This document shows positions 22,814 through 30,379 of a stretch of 30,457 bases of DNA, piece after piece. The notes below the pieces were generated by a model. That model was not told the origin of the DNA. It did not search any database and saw only the letters and a program-made list of their open reading frames with translations. Position 1 is the stretch's first letter. Each line of letters starts with the position of its first letter. The stretch spans positions 1 through 30,457 of the forward strand of contig JBDNHK010000070.1 of NCBI GenBank assembly GCA_041688815.1, read 5' to 3'. Made by a program: the position numbers and the translations under genes. Source of the DNA: Rhabdothermincola_A sp041688815. Lineage in GTDB: Bacteria > Actinomycetota > Acidimicrobiia > Acidimicrobiales > Acidimicrobilacustridaceae.

Positions 22814-23368
22814 CTAGAGGAGGGCCTGGGCCGTGAGCCGGCGAACGAGTGGTTCGAAGTGCTCGAGGGGCAACGTGTCGTAGTCGGGATCGAAGGCGAT
22901 CTGGTCCCACTCATCGGCGAAGCGTTCGGCCAGCGTCCACTCGTCGGCGCTGAGGTCGGGGCGATGGTCTTCACGGGCGTCGGGGTTGCCGCCGAAGTGG
23001 GCGTAGTAGTGGCGCCCCTGGAAGTCCTGGTGCACCCGGATCATCTCGTAGACCTCGGAACGCACGTAGGGGCGGATCATCTCGGCGGCGATGGCCGGGT
23101 GGTTGGGCAAGCTGACGGCTTTGCCGACATCGTGCATCAACGCCGCGAAGACCACCTGGTCGTCGGCCCCGGCCCGCTCGGCCAGCGTGGCCGTCTGCAG
23201 GCAGTGCGTGAGCTGGTCGGTGGCGAAGCCGTCGGTGATGGTGGACAGCGAACGGAGCAGGTCGAGCATGCGCTCGGCGACCCGGTCCTGGCGGGCCGCC
23301 GACTGGGCGCCGATCTCGGCCCACTGTTCGAAGGTCGACTCGTCCATGCGCGTGAAGGTGGAAGCCAT
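22814..23368 (-). CDS. HD-domain protein, COG4341-like (PhnZ/MIOX-related clade)
   Basis: A 184-aa HD protein. A full two-metal ligand set can be read: H55 (QLTHCLQTATLAERAGA), H79-D80 (ALMHDVGKA), H90 (NHPAIAAEMIRPYV), H113 (RVHQDF) and D155 (ADEWDQIAFD). The segments HQDFQGRHYYAHFGGNPDARED and the closing LPLEHFEPLVRRL resemble the family annotated as predicted HD phosphohydrolase COG4341. That family groups with PhnZ and myo-inositol oxygenase, which are mixed-valent diiron oxygenases. Whether it is a hydrolase or oxygenase cannot be told from sequence. A CAGACT hexamer sits six bases upstream of the ATG. It converges with the flavoprotein gene (24-base gap). Confidence 0.78.
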   Translation of the reverse strand: MASTFTRMDESTFEQWAEIGAQSAARQDRVAERMLDLLRSLSTITDGFATDQLTHCLQTATLAERAGADDQVVFAALMHDVGKAVSLPNHPAIAAEMIRPYVRSEVYEMIRVHQDFQGRHYYAHFGGNPDAREDHRPDLSADEWTLAERFADEWDQIAFDPDYDTLPLEHFEPLVRRLTAQALL

Positions 23369-23374
23369 GGAGCC

Positions 23375-23380
23375 AGTCTG
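23375..23380 (-). promoter_or_regulatory. weak candidate -10 element (COG4341-like HD gene)
   Basis: CAGACT on the minus strand, six bases before the ATG at 23368. It deviates at the first consensus position but has the recurring spacing. Confidence 0.3.
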
Positions 23381-23424
23381 GCACCGCCGAGCCGTCGATG
23401 TGCCCTCGTCAACGTCCCTTCGGG

Positions 23425-24474
23425 TCAGCCCAGCTCGCTCAGCACGTTACTGGCGGCCACGATCCGGTCGTTGACGGCGGGGCGGGCATCGACGGGGCCG
23501 CCGAGCACGAAGGTGGCGGCGGTGTCGATGGTCGAGAGGAGGTCACGGAGGTTGCGAGGAGGGGGGAAGTACTCGTCCTCGGTGGTGATGCGCACCTCTT
23601 CGACCCCGTTGCGGGGCCGGAGACGCTCGATCACGGCGTCGACCAGGTCGTCGGGCGCCGACGCCCCGGCCGTGACGCCGACGACGCCGGTCAGGTCGTC
23701 GGGGAGTTCGAGGGGGTCGTTGACCCGAAAGACCCGCTCACACCCGGCGTGGCGGGCCAGCGACTCGAGGGCCCGGGTGTTCGAGGAGTTGGCCGATCCG
23801 ATGACCACGACGGCGTCGCAGCGCGGTGCGATGGCCATGAGGGCGGACTGCCGGTTGGTGGTGGCGAAGCAGAGATCGGAGCGACCAGGCATCCACATAT
23901 CGGGGAACCGCTCCTGCGTGGCCTCGAGCACGCCCTGCCAGTCCCGGTGGCTGAGCGTCGTCTGGGCCAACAGCGCCACGGGCTGTTCGAACTCGGGGAG
24001 CGCGGCCACCTCCTCGACCGACTCGACGCGGTGAATTGATTCGGGGGCGACGGCCATGGTGCCCTCGGCCTCCTCGTGTCCCTCGTGACCGACGTAGACG
24101 ATCTGGAAGCCCTTGCCGGCGCGCACCTTGACCTCGTGGTGCACCTTCGTGACGAGAGGGCACACCGCGTCGACCACGTACCCCCCGTTGGCGTGAGCAG
24201 CCGCGACCACTTCCGGAGCCGACCCGTGCGCGGACAGCATGACCGGTCGTCCCCGGGGCACGTCGGCGATGTCGTCGACGAACACCACGCCGAGGTCCTC
24301 GAAGCGCTGCACGATCTTCTGGTTGTGGACGATCTCGTGGTAGCAGTACACGGGTGCCTCGAAGGCCCTGACCATCCACGCCAGCGCCTTGATGGCCATC
24401 TCCACCCCGGCGCAGAACCCCCGGGGGGCGGCCAGGAGAACAGTGTCGACGCCCTCGGGTTCTCTGGTGGCCAC
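23425..24474 (-). CDS. ispH: 4-hydroxy-3-methylbut-2-enyl diphosphate reductase
   Basis: The [4Fe-4S] enzyme that ends the MEP isoprenoid pathway, reducing HMBPP to IPP and DMAPP. 349 aa from GTG at 24474. The three cluster cysteines are C21 (RGFCAGV), C105 (DAVCPLVTKVH) and C202 (DLCFATTNRQ). HEIVHN, SAHGSAPEV and the YVGHEGHEEAEG segment carry the substrate-binding histidines and glutamate. SSNTRALESLA and GASAPDDLVD close the family pattern. The N-terminal arm (8-10 residues before the first strand) is short and normal. TAGACT six bases upstream plus GGGAGC gives both a leaderless -10 and a possible Shine-Dalgarno. Its electrons could come from the ferredoxin pool also fed by KorAB (inference). 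Confidence 0.95.
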   Translation of the reverse strand: MATREPEGVDTVLLAAPRGFCAGVEMAIKALAWMVRAFEAPVYCYHEIVHNQKIVQRFEDLGVVFVDDIADVPRGRPVMLSAHGSAPEVVAAAHANGGYVVDAVCPLVTKVHHEVKVRAGKGFQIVYVGHEGHEEAEGTMAVAPESIHRVESVEEVAALPEFEQPVALLAQTTLSHRDWQGVLEATQERFPDMWMPGRSDLCFATTNRQSALMAIAPRCDAVVVIGSANSSNTRALESLARHAGCERVFRVNDPLELPDDLTGVVGVTAGASAPDDLVDAVIERLRPRNGVEEVRITTEDEYFPPPRNLRDLLSTIDTAATFVLGGPVDARPAVNDRIVAASNVLSELG

Positions 24475-24480
24475 GCTCCC

Positions 24481-24486
24481 AGTCTA
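24481..24486 (-). promoter_or_regulatory. candidate -10 element of a leaderless promoter (ispH)
   Basis: TAGACT on the minus strand is followed by GGGAGC and the GTG start at 24474, a spacing of six bases. It lies in the 126-base divergent gap shared with the DUF512 gene, the longest gap in the window. Confidence 0.5.
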
Positions 24487-24586
24487 TGGGGGCGTCGCCG
24501 GCCCCCGTGGGTGGTGGCCTCCCGAATGGGGTCGTCCGATCGTGTCCGTCGAGGCCGAGACCAGGGGATGTGCTCGTCGCCGGGGG

Positions 24587-24592
24587 TAACCT
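24587..24592 (+). promoter_or_regulatory. candidate -10 element (DUF512 gene)
   Basis: TAACCT lies eight bases before the ATG at 24601 with no Shine-Dalgarno, matching the TANNNT pattern at other unit heads. Confidence 0.4.
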
Positions 24593-24600
24593 CGACGGTC

Positions 24601-26016
24601 ATGTCCGCGCCCCGAGTCGTCAGCGTCGCTCCCGGGTCGCCGGCTGAGCAGGTGGGGTTACAGGCTGGCGACGAGATCCTGGCCCTCAACGGCGAGATTC
24701 CGCGCGATGTCATCGCCTACCAGCTGTTGGCCGACGAGGCCGAGGTCACCCTGGACGTGGCCCGAGGTGGGCTCGGGCTGCAGCTCGAGGTGAGCAAGGC
24801 CGCGGGTGAACCCCTCGGGGCCGAGGTCCACTCGGCGCTCTTCGATCAGGTGCGCACCTGCGACAACCACTGCGAGTTCTGCTTCATCTACCAGCTCCCC
24901 CCGGGGATGCGGCAGAGCCTGTACCTGAAGGACGACGACTACCGGCTCTCGTTTCTGTACGGCAACTTCACCACGCTGACCCGATTCACCGAGGCCGATC
25001 TCGAACGGGTCATCACCGAGAAGCTGAGTCCCCTGCACGTCTCGATACACGCCACCGATCCCGAGGTCCGCACCGAGATGCTCCGCAACCGTCGCGGCGC
25101 CACCAGCCTGCGTTGGTTGCGAGCCCTGCTCGACCACGGGATCGAGGTGCACGGACAGATCGTGGTGTGCCCTGATCGCAACGACGGCCCAGTGCTCGAC
25201 GACACCCTCGCCGGGGTCCTCGATCGGTTCCCCGAGCTGGCCAGCGTCTGCGTCGTCCCTCTAGGGGTGAGTCGCTACAACCCCGAGGCGGCCATGCGCC
25301 CGCACACCGAGGCCGAGGCGCAGGCCGTCCTCGACGCCGTACACGAATGGCAGCAGGTGTTCCTCGCCACGTTCGGCCGCCGGCTCGTGTTCGCCGCCGA
25401 CGAGTACTACTTGTTGGCCGAGATGCCATTCCCACCGGCCGAGGCCTACGAGGGCTTCCCGATGCACGAGGACGGGGTGGGCATGGCCCGAACCTTCGAG
25501 CTCGAGTTCCGGGGAGCGGTGGCCGAGCCCACGGGTGTGGCCACAGGATTCTTCTCGTGGGTCGACGGCGCTCCGGCCGAGGGCTACCGGGGGTCGCGCC
25601 AAGCCACCGAGGAGGCGGCGTCCACCGAGGGAACGACGTTGGTCCGGCCCACCGGTCCGCCCGGTTCGGTGACCTTGCTGCCTCCCCGCCGCGCCCCCGT
25701 GGGTATCCTGACGGGTCGCTACGGCGAGGCCGTGCTCGCACCCCTGCTCTCGGACCTCGATCGCGAGGACGTGAGGATCGTGGTCGTCGACAACGACTTC
25801 TTCGGTGGCAACACCGGTGTCGCCGGGCTCATGGTCGGCGCCGATCTGGCGCGTGTGCTGGCCGACGAACCGGTCGGGCACCGCTACCTGCTACCCGACG
25901 TCTGCCTTTCGCAGGGACGGTTCCTCGACGGCCTCACCCCGGCCGACCTTCCCCGACCCGTCGAGATCGTGGCCACCGACGGCATCGCCCTGCGAGCCGC
26001 ACTGGAGCCCCGATGA
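24601..26016 (+). CDS. DUF512 protein with PDZ and radical-SAM-like domains
   Basis: A 471-aa cytoplasmic protein in three parts. Residues 1-70 form a PDZ-like domain (VSVAPGSPAEQVGLQAGDEI, LALNGEIP). A radical-SAM-type CxxxCxxC cluster motif follows at C87, C91 and C94 (CDNHCEFCF), with LPPGMRQSLYLKDDDYRLSF and SIHATDPEVR downstream. The C-terminal half is DUF512, ending in VVDNDFFGGNTGVAGLMVG and LPDVCLSQGRFLDG. The ATG at 24601 is at the PDZ start; the open frame before it is antisense to ispH. The stop overlaps der's ATG. A DUF512 gene next to der is a known conserved pair in Firmicutes and Cyanobacteria, but the substrate of the cluster is not known to me. Confidence 0.87.
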   Translation: MSAPRVVSVAPGSPAEQVGLQAGDEILALNGEIPRDVIAYQLLADEAEVTLDVARGGLGLQLEVSKAAGEPLGAEVHSALFDQVRTCDNHCEFCFIYQLPPGMRQSLYLKDDDYRLSFLYGNFTTLTRFTEADLERVITEKLSPLHVSIHATDPEVRTEMLRNRRGATSLRWLRALLDHGIEVHGQIVVCPDRNDGPVLDDTLAGVLDRFPELASVCVVPLGVSRYNPEAAMRPHTEAEAQAVLDAVHEWQQVFLATFGRRLVFAADEYYLLAEMPFPPAEAYEGFPMHEDGVGMARTFELEFRGAVAEPTGVATGFFSWVDGAPAEGYRGSRQATEEAASTEGTTLVRPTGPPGSVTLLPPRRAPVGILTGRYGEAVLAPLLSDLDREDVRIVVVDNDFFGGNTGVAGLMVGADLARVLADEPVGHRYLLPDVCLSQGRFLDGLTPADLPRPVEIVATDGIALRAALEPR

Positions 26017-27467
26017 CCGACGTCGAATCCACCGCCGATCCCATAGCGACCGACACGACCTCGGCCGGCGAGTCGATCGACCCCTTCGCCGATCCCTATG
26101 ACACCCCGGCCGACCGGGCCGCCGCCGATCTTCCCCTGGTGGCACCGCCGGCGACGGCCAGCGTCCTGCCCAGCGTGGCGGTGGTCGGTCGTCCCAATGT
26201 CGGGAAGTCGACCCTCTTCAACCGCATCGTGGGGCGCCGCGAGGCCATCGTGCAGGAGAAGCCCGGGGTGACCCGCGATCGCAAAGAGGTCGTGGCCGAC
26301 TGGAGGGGCCGGGAGTTCCGTCTGATCGATACCGGCGGGTGGATGCCCGGCGGCAGCGACCTCGACGAGAAGGTGTCGCGTCAGGCCGAGAAGGCCATCG
26401 CCGATGCCGACGCCGTGCTCTTCGTCGTCGATGTGACCGTGGGCATCACGGACGAGGACAGCCGGGTGGCCAACCTCCTGCGGCGCCATGGCCGCCCGGT
26501 GCTGCTCGTGGCCAACAAGGTCGACGACACCAACCGCGAGGCGGCCATCTGGGAACTGCTCGGGCTCGGGGTCGGCGACCCGTACCCGGTGAGCGCGCTG
26601 CACGGGCGCGGCACCGGAGACCTGCTCGACGACCTGCTCGATGCCTTCCCGCCCGAGCCCGACGCGACCCCGGTCGACGCCGACGGGCCGGCGGAGGACA
26701 AGATCTTCTCGGTCTCGATCGTGGGTCGTCCCAACGTGGGGAAGTCCACCCTGTTCAACCGGCTGATCGGGGACGACCGCTCGGTCGTGCACGACCTGCC
26801 CGGCACCACCCGTGACGCCATCGACACCGTCGTCGACACCCCCGACGGCCCCGTCCGCTTCGTCGACACCGCCGGTATGCGCCGACGCAGCAAGATCGAC
26901 GAGGGCACCGAGTACTACTCGTTGGTGCGAGCCCTGCAGGCCATCGATCGCTCCGACGTGGCGCTGCTGGTGATCGACGCCACGGTCGGTGTGACCGCCC
27001 AGGACCAGCGGCTCGCCGAGCGGATCGACGCCGCCGGGTGCCCGGTGGTCGTGCTGCTCAACAAGTGGGAGCTGCTCGGCGTCGAGCAGCGCGAAGCGCT
27101 GGGCTACCAGATCAGCCAACGCCTGCACTTCATCGGCGAGTCGCCGGTGCTGCGGATCAGCGCCCTCAGCGGCAAGGGCGTCCACAAGCTGCTCCCGGCT
27201 CTGGCCGGCACGATCGAGGACTACCACCGTCGGGTGCCGACCCGGAAGGTCAACCAGGTCATCCGCACGGCCCAGGCAGCTCAGCCGGCGCCGCACGGGG
27301 CCCGGGTGCTCTACGCCACCCAGGGCGCCACCGACCCGCCCACGTTCACCCTGTTCGCCAACAAGGAGATGCCGCCTTCCTACCTGCGCTATCTCGAGCG
27401 CTCGTTGCGCGAGGCCTTCGACATGGGTGCCACCCCGATCAAGCTGCGGGTGCGAAAGCGGGACTGA
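26013..27467 (+). CDS. der: ribosome-assembly GTPase Der (EngA)
   Basis: A double GTPase for 50S subunit maturation, 484 aa. An acidic, disordered extension of about 55 residues precedes the first G domain. P-loops are GRPNVGKST at 59-67 and 238-246, with switch motifs PGVTRDRKE and PGTTRDAID and DTGG/DTAG (G3). G4 in domain 1 is NKVDD. In domain 2 it reads NKWE (350-353), where NKWD is usual. The KH-like C-terminus ends TPIKLRVRKRD as expected. The ATG at 26013 overlaps the DUF512 stop by four bases. The open frame before it runs through DUF512 and is not coding. Confidence 0.94.
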   Translation: MTDVESTADPIATDTTSAGESIDPFADPYDTPADRAAADLPLVAPPATASVLPSVAVVGRPNVGKSTLFNRIVGRREAIVQEKPGVTRDRKEVVADWRGREFRLIDTGGWMPGGSDLDEKVSRQAEKAIADADAVLFVVDVTVGITDEDSRVANLLRRHGRPVLLVANKVDDTNREAAIWELLGLGVGDPYPVSALHGRGTGDLLDDLLDAFPPEPDATPVDADGPAEDKIFSVSIVGRPNVGKSTLFNRLIGDDRSVVHDLPGTTRDAIDTVVDTPDGPVRFVDTAGMRRRSKIDEGTEYYSLVRALQAIDRSDVALLVIDATVGVTAQDQRLAERIDAAGCPVVVLLNKWELLGVEQREALGYQISQRLHFIGESPVLRISALSGKGVHKLLPALAGTIEDYHRRVPTRKVNQVIRTAQAAQPAPHGARVLYATQGATDPPTFTLFANKEMPPSYLRYLERSLREAFDMGATPIKLRVRKRD

Positions 27468-27544
27468 CGGCCGATCGTTCCTGTTGGTGAGGGATCACCC
27501 CGCCACTCAGGGCGTTTTCTCCCAGGGCCGGGTCTCGCCAGGGT

Positions 27545-27550
27545 TATTAT
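27545..27550 (+). promoter_or_regulatory. candidate -10 element (SpoIIE-type phosphatase gene)
   Basis: TATTAT is an unusually AT-rich hexamer for this window, nine bases before the ATG at 27560. A short leader containing GAGG would give a weak ribosome site. Confidence 0.5.
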
Positions 27551-27559
27551 CCGCGAGGT

Positions 27560-28636
27560 ATGGACCAGCCCGTTCTGTTGTTGGTGGCCGTGGCCGGACT
27601 GGTCGCGGCGGTGGTGTGGGCCCGATCGGCGCGGTACCGACGCCGCCAGCTCCTCCGTCTCGAGAACGCCCAGGCCGACCCCGAGTTGATCACCCTGGTC
27701 CGGTCCGATTTCCGCAAGGACGCGCTGTCGTCGCTCACCTACCTGCTCTTCGCGGCGGTGGCGGGTCTGCTGGCGTGGCGGGCCGGGCGAGACGAAGCGC
27801 TCGTGCTCCTCGCACTGTCGGTGCCGGCGGTGGTGTCGATCGTGCTGGGCCGCAACTTCGTGGCCGAGGCTCGGGTCGCTCAGGCCCGCGCCGAGCTCGA
27901 GCGACGGGCCCAAGAGGTGCTGTCGCAGGAGGAGTTGGCCCCGCGACGTTGGGCCGAGCGCTTGGCTCCGGAGGCCCTGCCCGGCCTCGATGGCTTCGAG
28001 GTGGGGCGGGTCTACCAGGCCGGCGCCGGCCTCATGGCCGGTGACTTCTACGACTTGGTGCGCCTCAGCCCCACCCGGGTGGCCGCGGTGATCGGCGACG
28101 TGTCGGGTCACGGCATCGAGCCCGCCATAACCGCGTTCCAGGCCAAGTACCTCCTGCGGGTCTTTCTGCGCCAGTACCGGGACCCGGCCCAGGCCTTGGA
28201 GGAGCTCAACGCTCAGATCACCGCCGTCGGCGGGCCGGAGGAGTTCATCTCGTTGTGCGTGGTGGTCTTCGACACGTCGTCGGGCACGTTGCGTTACGCC
28301 TCCGCCGGCCACCCGGCCGTCTGGCTCTGGCATGATCGCGAGGTGCGCCCGCTGCGGGCCACCGGACCGGTCCTGATGCTCGACGCCCGCTCCGAGTACG
28401 CCAGTCGGGAGGTACGCCTCGACCCGGACGACCTCTGTCTCCTCTACACCGACGGGTTGTCCGAGGTACGCGACGGGGGTCAGTTGTTCGGCGAGGACCG
28501 GATCGCCCAGATCCTCCGACGAGATCCCGGTATCCCCGCCGACGTACTGTGCAAGTCGCTCCTCGAGGCGGCCAGCGACTTTTCGAGCGGGCCTCTCCAA
28601 GACGACATCGCCATCCTCGCCGTTCGCCGTACCTGA
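27560..28636 (+). CDS. membrane-anchored SpoIIE/PP2C-type serine phosphatase
   Basis: A 358-aa protein with hydrophobic segments at about residues 4-21, 57-76 and 80-98, an arginine/glutamate-rich helical linker (about 105-140), then a cytoplasmic SpoIIE-type PP2C domain. Metal-binding motifs are in order: LMAGDFYDLVRL, VIGDVSGHGIEPA, ASAGHPAVWLW, LLYTDGLSEVRDGG and LQDDIAILAVR. Such enzymes dephosphorylate anti-sigma-factor antagonists in other Actinobacteria. No anti-sigma kinase or STAS-domain gene is in the window, so the partner is unknown. There is no fused sensor (PAS/GAF) domain; signal input would come through the membrane part. It follows der after 92 bases, and the zinc-ribbon gene follows 30 bases after its stop. 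Confidence 0.87.
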   Translation: MDQPVLLLVAVAGLVAAVVWARSARYRRRQLLRLENAQADPELITLVRSDFRKDALSSLTYLLFAAVAGLLAWRAGRDEALVLLALSVPAVVSIVLGRNFVAEARVAQARAELERRAQEVLSQEELAPRRWAERLAPEALPGLDGFEVGRVYQAGAGLMAGDFYDLVRLSPTRVAAVIGDVSGHGIEPAITAFQAKYLLRVFLRQYRDPAQALEELNAQITAVGGPEEFISLCVVVFDTSSGTLRYASAGHPAVWLWHDREVRPLRATGPVLMLDARSEYASREVRLDPDDLCLLYTDGLSEVRDGGQLFGEDRIAQILRRDPGIPADVLCKSLLEAASDFSSGPLQDDIAILAVRRT

Positions 28637-28666
28637 CGGCCGTTTCCCCCCCGTACCGAGGCTCCT

Positions 28667-28870
28667 TTGCCGTTCTGTGAGGATTGCGACAAGTTCTGGA
28701 GCCCGAACTCCATGCCGCCCGATGGCACCTGTCCGAGCTGTGGGCGCACCATCGCCGAACCGCCGAAGTCGTCGAAGGTCCCGTGGCACTTCTGGATCCT
28801 GGTGGCGGCCCTGGTGATCTATCTCGGCTGGCGGGTTGTGCAGGGCGTCGAGTGGGTGGTCAACCGTTGA
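28667..28870 (+). CDS. small zinc-ribbon membrane protein
   Basis: A 67-aa protein from TTG at 28667; no ATG or GTG lies in frame upstream. Four cysteines form two knuckles, C4-x2-C7 and C22-x2-C25, like a minimal zinc ribbon. A proline/serine/lysine linker is followed by one transmembrane helix at about 41-58 and a short tail. The stop overlaps the next gene's TTG start by three bases (TTGA). Function unknown. The ribbon facing the cytoplasm and its position between phosphatase and monooxygenase hint at co-expression with both. Coding status is supported by the cysteine pattern and tight spacing rather than by a strong ribosome site. Confidence 0.68.
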   Translation: MPFCEDCDKFWSPNSMPPDGTCPSCGRTIAEPPKSSKVPWHFWILVAALVIYLGWRVVQGVEWVVNR

Positions 28871-30366
28871 CGCCCCCGGTCCGCACCCGGGTGGTGATCG
28901 TGGGGGCGGGCTTCGCCGGTATCGCGGCGGCGATCGTCTTTCGTGAGGCGGGCTTCGGCGACATCACGATCCTCGAGCAGGCCGACGAGGTGGGCGGGAC
29001 CTGGCGCGACAACACCTACCCCGGTTGCGCCTGCGACATCCCCAGTCATCTGTACTCGTTCTCGTTCGCGGCGAACCCGGATTGGACCCGTGCCTACCCG
29101 ACCCAGCCCGAGATCGAGGCGTACCTGGTGCGCACCGTCGATGAACGAGACCTCCGCCCGCTCATCCGCTTCGGCCGCACGGTCACCGAGATGCGCTGGA
29201 ACGACGCCAGCGCCACCTGGTCGGTGCACCTGGCCGACGGGGAGCAACTGAGCGCCGATGTCGTGCTCAACGCCACCGGCCCGCTGTCGAAGCCGCTCGT
29301 GCCCCACATCGTCGGGCTCGACGAGTTCCAGGGGACCGTGTTCCACTCGGCGCGTTGGGACCATGGCCACGACCTCACCGGCGAGCGGGTGGCGGTGATC
29401 GGCACGGGGGCCAGTGCCGTGCAGTTCGTACCCGAGATCGCCGACCGGGCGGCCCACGTGGACGTGTTCCAGCGCACCGCCCCCTGGGTGATGCCCCGTG
29501 AGGACCGCCCGGTCCCGATCTGGAAGCGGCGGCTCTACCGGAGACTTCCATTCCTTCAGCGCCTGCACCGGTGGCGGATCTACGCCCAGCAGGAGCTGCT
29601 GGCGTTCGCTTTTTTCGGCAACGAGAGGGTCACCGCCAAGATCGTGGAGATGGGGGAGGACCACATCGGCGAGCAGATCGCCGATCCGGAGCTACGGCGG
29701 AGGGTGACGCCGGCGTTCACCCCCGGCTGCAAACGCCTCCTGCTCTCGAACGACTGGTATCCGACGTTGGCTCGCTCCCACGTCGACCTGGTGACCTCGC
29801 CGATCAGCCATCTCACCGTCGATGCCGTGGTGACCGTCGATGGGGTGGCGCACCCCGCCGACACGGTCATCCTCGGCACGGGCTTCGCCGCCACCGACTT
29901 CCTCACCCCGATGCGGGTGTACGGGCGCGGCGGTGTCGAGCTGTCCGAGACCTGGCGAGACGGCGCCGCGACCCACCTCGGCATGTCGGTGTCGGGGTTC
30001 CCGAATCTGTTCGTCATCGTGGGACCGAACACCGGTCTCGGTCACAACTCCATCGTGTTCATGATGGAAGCCCAGCTCCACTGGATCGTGGGCGCCCTGC
30101 GGTATCGGGTCGCCCATGGCGTCGTTGCGTTCGACCTGCGTCCCGAGGTGCAGGCGGCCTCCTACGCCGAGGTCCAGGCGAGGATGAAGGGCACGGTCTG
30201 GCTGTCGGGTTGCGACAGCTGGTACCGATCCGAGGACGGTCACATCGACACCCTGTGGCCCGGCTTCACTGTCGACTACTGGCGGCGCACCCGCCGTTTC
30301 GACCCCTCGGTGTACGTGCCGCTGGACCCCACCGGCGATTCGGAGGCCAGGTCGACCCACGGCTAG
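28867..30366 (+). CDS. Baeyer-Villiger-type flavin monooxygenase
   Basis: A 499-aa class B flavoprotein monooxygenase that would use FAD, NADPH and O2 to insert oxygen next to a carbonyl. The FAD Rossmann motif GAGFAG is at 13-18, followed by GGTWRDNTYPGCACDIPSH. The BVMO fingerprint F-x-G-x3-H-x3-W-D is met by FQGTVFHSARWD (154-165). The NADPH motif GTGASA is at 179-184, and GFPNLFVIVGPNTGLGHNS closes the fold. The TTG at 28867 overlaps the zinc-ribbon stop; a GTG at 28891 would remove eight residues and leave the Rossmann strand barely intact. Substrate (ketone, steroid or terpenoid) is unknown. The gene is followed after 13 bases by a tRNA. Confidence 0.87.
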   Translation: MTPPVRTRVVIVGAGFAGIAAAIVFREAGFGDITILEQADEVGGTWRDNTYPGCACDIPSHLYSFSFAANPDWTRAYPTQPEIEAYLVRTVDERDLRPLIRFGRTVTEMRWNDASATWSVHLADGEQLSADVVLNATGPLSKPLVPHIVGLDEFQGTVFHSARWDHGHDLTGERVAVIGTGASAVQFVPEIADRAAHVDVFQRTAPWVMPREDRPVPIWKRRLYRRLPFLQRLHRWRIYAQQELLAFAFFGNERVTAKIVEMGEDHIGEQIADPELRRRVTPAFTPGCKRLLLSNDWYPTLARSHVDLVTSPISHLTVDAVVTVDGVAHPADTVILGTGFAATDFLTPMRVYGRGGVELSETWRDGAATHLGMSVSGFPNLFVIVGPNTGLGHNSIVFMMEAQLHWIVGALRYRVAHGVVAFDLRPEVQAASYAEVQARMKGTVWLSGCDSWYRSEDGHIDTLWPGFTVDYWRRTRRFDPSVYVPLDPTGDSEARSTHG

Positions 30367-30379
30367 GGTGCGTCGGCCA

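Noticed and set aside
25884..27296. 470-codon minus-strand open frame opposite der
   Set aside because: Shadow of the GTPase gene; rich in His, Asp, Val and Gly without a domain.
27486..27499. Hairpin GGTGA-GGGA-TCACC after der as a terminator
   Set aside because: The stem is only five base pairs and no T-run follows directly; too weak to call.
27389..28789. 466-codon minus-strand open frame opposite the SpoIIE-type phosphatase
   Set aside because: Shadow frame; the phosphatase motifs on the plus strand are in correct order and complete.
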